Assembly: GCA_027382625.1 (NCBI GenBank)
Contig: JAJKFJ010017789.1
Coordinates: 1-33,523 of the forward strand
DNA: 33,523 nucleotides
From: Tetmemena sp. SeJ-2015
Taxonomy: Eukaryota; Ciliophora; Spirotrichea; Sporadotrichida; Oxytrichidae
Direction: 5' to 3'
Shown here: positions 21,322 to 29,600 of the stretch, piece by piece
Numbering within the stretch: position 1 is the stretch's first letter
Layout of the letters: each line of letters starts with the position of its first letter
Position numbers and translations under genes: made by a program
Notes under the pieces: model-generated
Seen by the model: only the letters and a program-made list of their open reading frames with translations
The model's database searches: none
Told to the model about the DNA's origin: nothing

Positions 21322-24106
21322 ATGGCAGGATCCCCGTTTTCAAAATCAGCCCTAAACTATAAATCAACTGTAAGATTAGAACGTGCGCCATCAAGAGTAA
21401 CTCAGATAAGTGACGTCCACCTACAAGGAGTACTTCTCCTCAACAAATGAAAATTCAAAGAGCCAATCTAGACAGAGTTTGAAGTCCATCAAAATTCCTA
21501 ACTCAGCAGCATCTACTTAATAAACGCCTAACAATAAATTGGTATTCATTTTTAGAGTGTGCTTTATGAAAATAACAATGACGATATCGCGAGTGTAATG
21601 CATAGTAGGAGAGCGATACCTCTCAAGCAAGGAAAGGGAGGAGGCTTCATAACTACTTCATATAACATCGTCCCTTCACACTTTCAAATATAATTGAACG
21701 CGAGTTTAAAGTTATAATGAATATTTTTACACTTGTCTTAAAATTACCATTCCACGACTGCTTCTTAAAACCAAGGCTTAGAGTTATCGCAATCTATCGT
21801 AGAATACGAACTGCCAACTTACACTCCTTTCAGCAATTAAAGTGATAATTATTCATAAGCTATGGCCACCATCGCTTCTTCAAATAACGATTATCAAATT
21901 TCTAAGTTTCCTTAATCTTAAAAAAGTAGGCTCAGAGGTCCACAGTTTAAACCCATTCATATATAACAGAATTATAGAAAATAATTGTCATTCACTCTTC
22001 TCAAAATTCAGATATTGTTCTCCACTCTGACTCCTTGTTAAAGCGAGGCGGTCATAAGACAATTTAAGATGAAGTATGAGTCAGCTATCAGTCTTTTAAT
22101 TTACACATTTTTTAATTCAACCATATATTGTCTTTGACTCCTAATGCTAACTATATAATTGTAAAAATCATTTTTATTAATTATAAACTGGTCTGCATTT
22201 CATAATAAGGAAGCACCGCATTAAGTATAATCCAAAGAAGGAGAAGCACATATTCTACATCCAAGATTTGATAATCAAAGCCAACTAGAATCCAATAATT
22301 TCTCCTCAATTCTCAGAAGCGAGTCTAGAGAAAATCCGTAGCCTATGAACTCTTCATACAGTGACTTGTAATTTGTGAATCATCAGGCGTTGAGACCGCA
22401 CACTGCAATTTCAAAGCAAGCACAGATAAATAAGCTCAGAGGGAATAGAACTCATTACAACTAAAACTAGAGAGGCTATCAATAAGAATTAAGAAGGCAG
22501 GCTTAGAATAGTGGTAGTGGTAAATACAAACGACTGAAAGTAAGGGGAGTGAGCAAGGACTAGGATGATGCCACTTCTTTGAGTGATACCTACAAGGTCA
22601 TCAGACCTACTTCATCTAAATAATTGACATTAAATTTTTAATACGATGTGGATTTGTTATTCTGATAATTTTAAGATAGAGAGTGAGAATCAGATCGACC
22701 AGTAGAATTAATTCATCTCCAGACAGCTTGTGGGCTTGGTTAGACCTAAGTCAACAAGCCAAAGCCGATCTCCACTCAGTCTCTCAAATATTATATTAAT
22801 TCTTTAATCTTTAGAATATCGAGAACATAAACTACTTGCAGCTTTTGCAGCACAAAGATAGCTAGACTATATCTCAGCTGAAGCAAAATGGCTTGCTATC
22901 TCTCATTTAGAACTCTGAGAATCTAGTTCAGATCTAATCAGAACTGCAGAAGGGGAAGAGAGACTTTGTGAGAGGGGTCCATAAAAAGATAAACATGATT
23001 AAGAAGAGACCCTACTCACAGATAAGGCCAAAAGAATAGAGCCAGTCTTGAAATAATTAAGAATTTTCCTATTAAAGATGATGATAAGTTTAATTTCTTG
23101 ATCATAATTTTCATTCCTTTTATTTTGAAAAATAAAACCATAGATTCATTTTTCAATTTAGAAGTAAGTCCTCATCATATTCAAATGTCTGATTACGGTT
23201 TCCTTACCTTTTTAATTTAGAAACTGACAATAGTTGAGAGAGATGACTTGCTAGGGCCTAAGTAGAAATTCAGAGACCAGAAACTTTTGGAGAGTCAGAA
23301 ACACTCGCACAAGCCTCAACTCACAGAGAAGTCAATCAAGCTGGCTGAGAAACGCTCCAAGTCCAGAGGCAGCGAGAGGAAGGACCTCGGCCACTATCTA
23401 TCCAAGGCCCTCACTCAATCTACAAAGCATGCTATCTCAACTTAGAAAGATTCAATCTTAAATTCATTAGTATAAAGATATTTAGAAGGTGCTTTCGAAG
23501 AAGGATGAAAATGTGAAGGAAAGGAAGATATCAGGCGAAGGTGATTAGAATGGGTTTGATGACATCCAGATTGCACAGTCAGATCATTAAATTAAGGAAC
23601 TAGCTCTTAATTGAGGAAAAATGTATTGAGTATGCATGCTTTTTTTAAGTAGCTGAGTGCACCTTCAAACCTAATATCGCGCTTAAAACAGAGAGACTAG
23701 CTCAGAGAGCAAAGCAAAGAGAGAAGTCTAGCCAGAAGCGCCTCAGTCAGGAATCAAATACATACATGGCTTTAAATTTATCTCTTATAATCAAAGATCC
23801 CCTTGATGCAAATGCCAAGTGGCAGCTAGACAAGTCGTAACAAGTTTGACAGATTGGAGAGGGAAAACAAGATTCCATCTGTCTCCATCGGGTTGAGCAG
23901 TGGCTCTGGAGTCAATGGCAGAGATTTGATTAGGAAGAGTTTGAACTAGCCCATACAAGAGAAGAAGAATTAGGAACTGCTCATGGTTGCAAAGAAAACC
24001 ATCAACCTACATATTTGAGACCAAGGAATTTGGGAAATACACAACTCAAAAGAGAGATTTAATCTCTGAAGATAAAAAGAACTAATCTTTAAAGTCTTTA
24101 AAATGA
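21322..24106 (+). CDS. Gln/Ser-rich unidentified protein, basic C-terminal part
   Basis: The start is placed at the ATG at 21322 (MAGSPFSKSALNYKS), but a second frame is also coding-like from about 21305, so an unresolved junction lies near 21410. Coding stretches continue to a TGA at 24104-24106, about 750 residues. The N-terminal two thirds are low-complexity. The last third is basic and contains repeated short motifs of the type KPQLTEKSIKLAEKR and ECTFKPNI, a pattern also seen in the EF-hand gene next door (CPFQPQL). IESs at 21536-21579 and 23836-23845 were resolved. Frame changes near 22000, 22170, 22650, 22830, 23040, 23480, 23620 and 24020 mark others. No catalytic domain is seen. Confidence 0.55.
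21536..21579 (+). other. IES, 44 bp, pointer AACAAT
   Basis: Repeats lie at 21530-21535 and 21574-21579. Excision joins QQTPNN to DDIASVMH. Confidence 0.75.
23836..23845 (+). other. Candidate 10-bp IES, pointer ACAAGT
   Basis: The 6-bp repeat lies at 23830-23835 and 23840-23845, with only four bases between copies. Removal joins WQLDK to FDRLERENK in frame; unremoved, the frame meets a TGA. Confidence 0.6.
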
Positions 24107-24596
24107 ATGAGAGTATTATATATTTTGAAGAGTGAAACTCATAAATTTGTGAACTAACTAGGAATAAATGATATGTTAAACTGAAGCTAAAAACAACTTA
24201 TATTTATTTAATAATCATTCATACTATAAAAATTCCTCAAACTCTAAAAAAAGGAGCCGTTCTTTTTCTCTTTTATATTCCATATTCTTATTGTCTTTTC
24301 AAATTGCTTCAAATAATTTTTTGTCTTTAATTTCCTTCTGCCTTGAACTTGTTTCTATAGAAAGTTTGAAAATAGAAGACATCCTCCTACTGCTCTTGGT
24401 TTTCTTATCATCTCTCTTTATGAAACTTATCTCATTAATGAAAGAGAATTTAAATAATAAAGAGTACTACTACACTCCTGCTCATCATCTACAACAACAA
24501 CAACAGATTTACATGATATCTTTTATTAATGCTTGCCAATTAACCTCTCTAATTATTACTTTTTAGCTTATTTCTAGCAATTATTATCATCCTCAT
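24107..24596. other. AT-rich tail-to-tail spacer with CAA repeat
   Basis: No convincing gene is present. A short CAA run lies near 24491-24505. The open frame at 24291-24566 is AT-rich and hydrophobic and has no Gln codon signature. Confidence 0.45.
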
Positions 24597-25829
24597 TCAC
24601 TCTATACCGAAGCTGCGTGGCGAGAAGGCCTCATAGGCGCTGACGTAAACGAAAGCTGTTAGTAGCTCGTGTAAAGCGAATAAGTGAACTCCCCTGTAGA
24701 GGCCAGCCACTCCCTGAATTTGCATAATTTTAGGGTACACTTCCATGGGTGAGCGGTAGAGCAGCAATTGACCCTTGCCTCCATTAACTTGGGCGCATCT
24801 CTTCATAGTGTCCAGTGGATATAGGATAGTAGAGAGGATTAAAGAGCTTATCATGGCGGGGCCCAAACGCTGCATGAAAGTTTTCGCTAGGGATTGCTTC
24901 CCATCTCCTTCAGAAGATTGCACTAGTGAGGAGCTCCTTAGCATTTCATAGATTGGGAGTGTAAATATACCTCTCACTACTGCAAATGCGAGAGCGAATT
25001 CTACGCCCTTGAAAAGTCCTCTGCGGCCCTCGTCCACATTAGTTCGGTTGAAGCAGTCGAAAGTTGTCTTGAATAATCTACACAAGGGATTATAGATAAG
25101 TATTATGAAGTTTTTGAGGACTTTTAATATTATCAAAGAGTAAGAGTAGAGTATTTTACCTTTATTAACCTTTCTTGTTGAGGTCGGAGCTGATGCGAGT
25201 GTGGATCAAGTCAAGTGGGTATGAAACTAAAAAGGAGGCTGCTGTGCAAATAGATGCACTAGAGGCCAGCCTCCAGAACTTAAAATAGAGGTACAATCAT
25301 TTACAAATTAGAGGATACACATTTGAAACTTATCGAAGCCATAATATTTGGAGGCGGAGAGAGGCATGAAAGAATGCTTGACCTTGTCAAAGAGGAAAAT
25401 CTTGAGAGAGAGCTATGTCCATCCGCGATATATGTTAGCCATGTTGCCTCTCCACATATTTTGCAGTCCTTGGTCTACGAAATTTGATTAACACCTTAAG
25501 CTGATTAAATGTGATAATGAATGAAAGAAAGGGTCTCATTTATTTGTTAGATATGATTGTGATCACTTACTGGCTAGGATTCCTGAGAAAGTGGGTTTTG
25601 GCTTGTCAGCACTTTTCATATTTTGATGATGGAGAGTCTGCATAACTATTCTTGCTCTTTCAAGTGGAGCTGTGGCAGTTTGTGAGACGCCCATGGCTGC
25701 GCCGAATAGCAGAATTTGCCCATAGACGTTCTTCTCTCTGGGAAGGAGTGGGCCTAATCCCTTGCGCCTGCGTTTCTCCTCCACACTTGAATTTGCTTTT
25801 GAAGAGATGTTGAAGAATCCAGTCTACAT
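24597..25829 (-). CDS. Mitochondrial carrier family (SLC25-type) transporter
   Basis: It starts at an ATG at 25829, whose second codon is TAG (Gln), and ends at a TGA at 24597-24599. After removing two IESs and one intron the product is about 325 residues, normal for the family. All three carrier repeats are present: APLERARI, YPLDLIHTRI and YPLDTMKRCA are the PX[DE]XX[KR] signatures at the end of the odd helices. Matrix segments with the expected pattern follow (NMWRGNMANIYRG; GLFKGVE; GLYRGVH). The product is an inner mitochondrial membrane exchanger. The N-terminal basic segment (EEKRRRKG) and the DRTNVDEG-like matrix part recall ADP/ATP-type carriers, but the ADP/ATP signature RRRMMM is absent, so the substrate cannot be named. 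It is divergent from NOP2. Confidence 0.9.
25078..25159 (-). other. 82-bp spliceosomal intron in the carrier gene
   Basis: Donor GTAAAA and acceptor TTGTGTAG. Removal joins DLNKKGQQ to RLFKTTFDC in frame. Confidence 0.75.
25282..25331 (-). other. IES, 50 bp, pointer AAGTT
   Basis: Repeats lie at 25277-25281 and 25327-25331. Excision joins YYGFDK to FWRLASS within the carrier. Confidence 0.85.
25504..25572 (-). other. IES, 69 bp, pointer CAG
   Basis: Repeats lie at 25501-25503 and 25570-25572. Excision joins FSGILAS to LRCQSNFVDQG, giving the matrix-helix spacing expected of a carrier. A GTAAGTG...CGTAG intron would also be in frame but would delete part of that helix. Confidence 0.65.
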
Positions 25830-26154
25830 GTAAACTCTCTTGTAATAATAGAATAATTTTAAGTTTGAAAATATTGAGTATATATTTAGAGAGAGTGGTT
25901 TATTTGTCCTCGAAGCCGGAGGTGTCGAGGAGTTAGTTTGAAGAAGCTTCTTTCTTTGGGACTGCGGACATTAAAAATTTATAATTACCTCCCCAAATTA
26001 ATTAATTTAGACCCTACTTTACAATAATATGCAAACCAATCATCTCATACAAAAATAGTTATCAAGATAGTTGAAGTGAGATTGCAATTGATTAGGTTGC
26101 GAGTGAGGAGTAGTTAAATAAATATTTGCAATACCTAATAGTAAAAGACATAAA
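25830..26154. other. Divergent spacer between carrier and NOP2
   Basis: AT-rich, with no coding stretch recognised. It should contain the upstream regions of both genes. Confidence 0.5.
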
Positions 26155-27407
26155 ATGAGCAGCAGTGAAGAAGAAGACTACGAATAGCAGATCGACTCTC
26201 AGGAGGAAGGAGAAGATGAAGAACTCGAGTTCGAAGGTGAGGAGGGCGAAGACGATATGGACGACGACCTAGACGACGAGGGACTCGATGAGGACGATGA
26301 AGACATCGATGAGGAGGACGATGAAGAAGAGTCTGACCCAAAGGCAAAGCAGCAAGCCATGCTAAAGAAGAGAGCCATGATGCAGCAGTCGACTGAAGAT
26401 GATGGAGATGACTACGACGGTGGAGAGATCCTAGACGAGGAGGCAGCCATCACCAACATCGAGGCAAAGAGAGACAAGATGATCAGTGATCTGCTCAGTA
26501 AGGAGGACCTGGGAATTATCCAGATGCGTCTTAAGGAGACAGTCAAGGTGCTTACTAACTTTAAGGATCTCAGAGACCCTAGCAAGTCTCGCCAGGACTA
26601 TATGGAGGAGTTGCGCAATGACATCTGCGCTGCATTCGATTACAACCCAGACCTGATTGAGTTGCTATTCGACTTGTTCCCACCCAGTGAGTGCTTAGAG
26701 TTTATCGAGGCAAACGAGAACCAGCGCCCCATGACTATCAGAACTAACACCCTCAAGACAAAGAGAAAGGACTTGGCCAAGACTCTTATCCAAAGAGGAG
26801 TCAACCTTGACCCAGTTGCCGAATGGAGTAAAGTTGGTCTGAAGATTTACGATTCACAAGTACCTATTGGAGCTACTCCAGAGTACTTGGCTGGCCATTA
26901 CATTCTTCAATCCGCATCTTCTTTCCTGCCCGTGATAGCTCTGGCTCCCCAGCCCAATGAGAAAATTCTAGATATGGCTGCTGCCCCAGGAGGAAAGACC
27001 ACCTATATAGCTCAGCTTATGAAAAATACTGGACAACTAGTTGCAAACGATCTCAAGAAGGAAAGACTCAAGTCTCTCAATCTTTCAGAGTTTGAAAATT
27101 CTGAGATCATTTTCATAACATCAATTAAATGCCAACTTGCACAGACTGGGAGTAACCAACTGCTGCGTGACGAATTATGACGGTAGAAAGATTCCAAGCT
27201 TGTTCTCAAAGTTCGACAGAGTGCTCTTGGACGCACCTTGCTCAGGTCTTGGAGTTATCTCACGTGACCCCTCCATCAAAGTACAAAAGACCAGAGATGA
27301 TGTGAAGAAGCTCAGTCATCTTCAGAAGGAACTCATCAAGGCTGCCATCGATATCGTTGATGCCCATTCCAAATCTGGAGGATACATAGTGTAAGTTAAT
27401 AGAGCAA
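26155..27407 (+). CDS. NOP2: NOP2-type rRNA cytosine-C5 methyltransferase, N-terminal and core MDSs
   Basis: The ATG at 26155 opens a very acidic N-terminus (Glu/Asp-rich to about residue 60), then the NOL1/NOP2/Sun core. Visible are the RTNTLK motif, the SAM-binding motif I (LDMAAAPGGKT), and motif IV with its cysteine (DAPCSGLGV, near 27228-27252). An IES at 27082-27130 interrupts the core. The coding part ends with SGGYIV at 27390, followed by a donor GTAAGT and the pointer AATAGAGCAA at 27398-27407. The rest of the gene is inverted downstream. The family methylates C5 of a cytosine in large-subunit rRNA in the nucleolus. Codon use is less AT-rich than in the neighbours, as expected of a well-expressed gene. 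TAG stands for Gln at the eleventh codon. Confidence 0.93.
27082..27130 (+). other. IES, 49 bp, pointer AAT
   Basis: Repeats lie at 27079-27081 and 27128-27130. Excision restores the conserved core (ERLKSLN to ANLHRLGVTN). No GT...AG removal fits. Confidence 0.85.
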
Positions 27408-27560
27408 ACAATTTAGTCTTCTTCATTCCTTAAGCTTATTAAAGTGGGAGTATAGTGCTAATTGGCAAGTGTAGTATGAGAAATCTAATCATAAAAGTTA
27501 GATAGTTGCTAATTAAGGTATGTTTATTGGTTTAGAAGTCAAGGAAAAACAACCTCCAGA

Positions 27561-28477
27561 TCATCTTCTCTCCTTCTTGTGCTGCTTCTTGTCTTAATGA
27601 GCTTGCTTCTCTTGAGCCTTTGCCTCACCTTTCTTTACTGGTACTGGTGCTGCAGCAGCAACTGGTTTCTTGACCTCCTCCTTCTTTTCGATTTTAGCCT
27701 ACTGCTTTTGAGGAGCAGGTGCACTCTTTGCCTTCTCTGGCTATTTCTCATTCTTCTACTCCTTAGGAGGCTGCTATTTAGCTTCCTTTACTGGCTACAC
27801 TTGCTACTTGCTCTCTTTGGTGTCCTTAGTCTTTGGTTGCTCTTTCTTAGCACTCTTCTATTCCTTATTGACTTTGCTCTCCAGCTTCTCAGTGGGCACT
27901 TCACTAGCTCTCTTCTTGCTCTCCTTGTTCTCCTTCTGCTCTTTCTACTCTTTCTGCTTGTTCTCCTTAGCCTCCTTCTGCTCCTTCTCCTTGTTGGCCT
28001 TGGCTTGCTGCTTGTCCTTCTGCTCCTTCTTTTTCTTCTTCTGGAGTTTCTTCTTGTGGTTCTCGCGCTTCTTCTTTTGAGTCTCCTTGTCCACGGCTAC
28101 TCTCTCCAGCTCCTCTGCAGAGCGGCCCTCGTCCTCAGACTTGCGCTCTCCATTTGCGAATTTCTTGAACTTGGCCACGAAGAAACCGTCCATGTTGTGG
28201 GTGTGAGGGTAGATCCTACGGGTGAGGTTGAGTGAAGGGTGGAATCGCTTCTCCTTGTGCTTGGTCATGCCTGGCTCTCCTACCTCGACTCCACTCTCAA
28301 CGAGCTTCACATAGCGGGTCCTGAGTGCATAGTCAACCACCCACTCGTTCTCCTCCACTGAGATAGAGCAAGTAGAGTACCTATACAAATTAATAAGTCA
28401 CTTGATAAATAAGCTTAATGAAGAAATACTGGAGTATTTTTTTTATATTGAAATCTGATATTTATAGTTGCTCTATT
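27561..28477 (-). CDS. NOP2: NOP2, inverted C-terminal MDS
   Basis: This minus-strand segment continues the plus-strand NOP2 segment. From the pointer AATAGAGCAA (28468-28477) it supplies the end of the intron (acceptor TTTGTATAG, last base 28381). The last exon runs 28380 to a TGA at 27561-27563. The exon begins with [13 protein letters not shown], which holds the catalytic motif VI cysteine, then [18 protein letters not shown] and [11 protein letters not shown], all typical of NOP2. A 130-residue Lys/Glu/Gln-rich tail with many TAG codons follows. The assembled intron is 104 bp (27391-27407 plus 28467-28381). Removal gives GGYIV joined to YSTCS in frame. Confidence 0.93.
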
Positions 28478-28489
28478 TATTACCACTGA

Positions 28490-29487
28490 TTTATTAAGAT
28501 ATTTAGGTGTAAATAATTATTCTGACTTTGAACCCAAGGACAAGACAGCAATCACATCTTCAGAGTTGTTATCCTATTTGAAAGCGCTCTCAAAGGAGCT
28601 AGAGTTCCTAACCTTCGGTGAGGAGAAGAGTCGCCAGTCCAAGTTACTTTCCAAACTGCATCGCTACCTTAAACTGAACCTGGCTACCTACGCCTCCAAG
28701 TGCTGCATTGACATCAAGGACCCAGAAGAGTTCAAGGATGCTACCTAGCTACCTCAATCTATGCAGTAGCTAGAGGCTTTCGAATACCTGGGCAAGACTA
28801 AGCTCACCTCCAAATGGTTTGACTTCAAGGGCTAGAAGAGTAGTCTCTACTACATCATAGGTCCCATCGATGACTAGCTCATAATTAAATATAGAGAGAG
28901 TAGAGAAAGTAAGTTTGATCTGTGATTAGCTTTTGCCAATTCTGTACCCGAGGGAGAAAGATGCAGACATCGGAGAGATAATGCAGGCTGTTAGAGATGC
29001 TGAACGCAGAGACAATACTCTCGTACACTTTGGAAAGTTGGAAGTCGATCCTCTCGCTCTCTCAGCACTTTCAATTAAAGCGAGTGAATTAAGTTAAATA
29101 TGACTTTACTAAGAGGTGAAAGACTTGGCAGATAAGATGAGAGCGAGCGAGAAGCTGTCTCCAGCTCTAAACGAAAGAGACAGAAGAGGCTACAAGGTCA
29201 AGTTTGAACTCCTGCTCGAACGCTTCGGCACCTTCTTCAAGGCACCTGTGCTTAGTGAGGATGAGTAGAATTCCTGAGTTAAATTGGGACTGATTATATC
29301 TAATTTGAATTCAAAGAAGGAGACTGTGGAGGTGATGGACTTGCTTAAGGACCTCATCCCAGATTTGACTGTTGATAATGTTGAGAAGCTTGCCTCCATC
29401 CTTGCCAAGGATACTGGCTGTTCCTTCGCTGATGCCAAGTTCAATACCATCCTCAGACGCTTCCACAGAATTAGGTACGTTCGATGA
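28490..29487 (+). CDS. Unidentified conserved-looking helical protein
   Basis: The frame is open from about 28490 with no clear ATG, so the 5' MDS is missing or lies elsewhere. It runs to a TGA at 29485-29487, giving about 280 residues after removing two short inserts and one IES. The sequence is compact, charged and of normal complexity (FLTFGEEKSRQ, KWFDFKGQKS, RDRRGYKVKFELLLERFG, CSFADAKFNTILRRFHR), quite unlike the low-complexity genes to the left, and looks like a folded conserved domain. I do not recognise it. Its upstream edge abuts the inverted NOP2 pointer. It is convergent with the next gene. Confidence 0.6.
28909..28952 (+). other. Intron-like element beginning GTAAGTTTG
   Basis: A canonical donor starts at 28909. 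Ending at an AG at 28951-28952 (44 bp) restores the frame (SRE to REKDADIGE), though that acceptor is poor. A nearer acceptor GATTAG, which would give a 21-bp intron, leaves the frame shifted. Confidence 0.45.
29274..29312 (+). other. IES, 39 bp, pointer AATTC
   Basis: Repeats lie at 29269-29273 and 29308-29312. Excision removes a TGA and joins SEDEQNS to KKETVEVMD. Confidence 0.85.
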
Positions 29488-29600
29488 AGTACCCATGCAA
29501 CAATAGTTCATTAAAAATAAATACACTACTAATAAATCCATTAAATATTTCATGACTATTGATTAGGAGAATGAAGGTCTGCTTATGATAAGATGATCTC

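Noticed and set aside
25501..25572. Carrier insert as a GTAAGTG...CGTAG intron
   Set aside because: It fits in phase but deletes part of a matrix helix. The CAG-pointer IES keeps the family length, although splicing is not fully excluded.
27579..28235. Leu-rich open frame on the plus strand (218 residues in standard code)
   Set aside because: It is the antisense of the Lys/Glu-rich tail of the inverted NOP2 exon; AAG/GAG codons read backwards give CTT/CTC runs.
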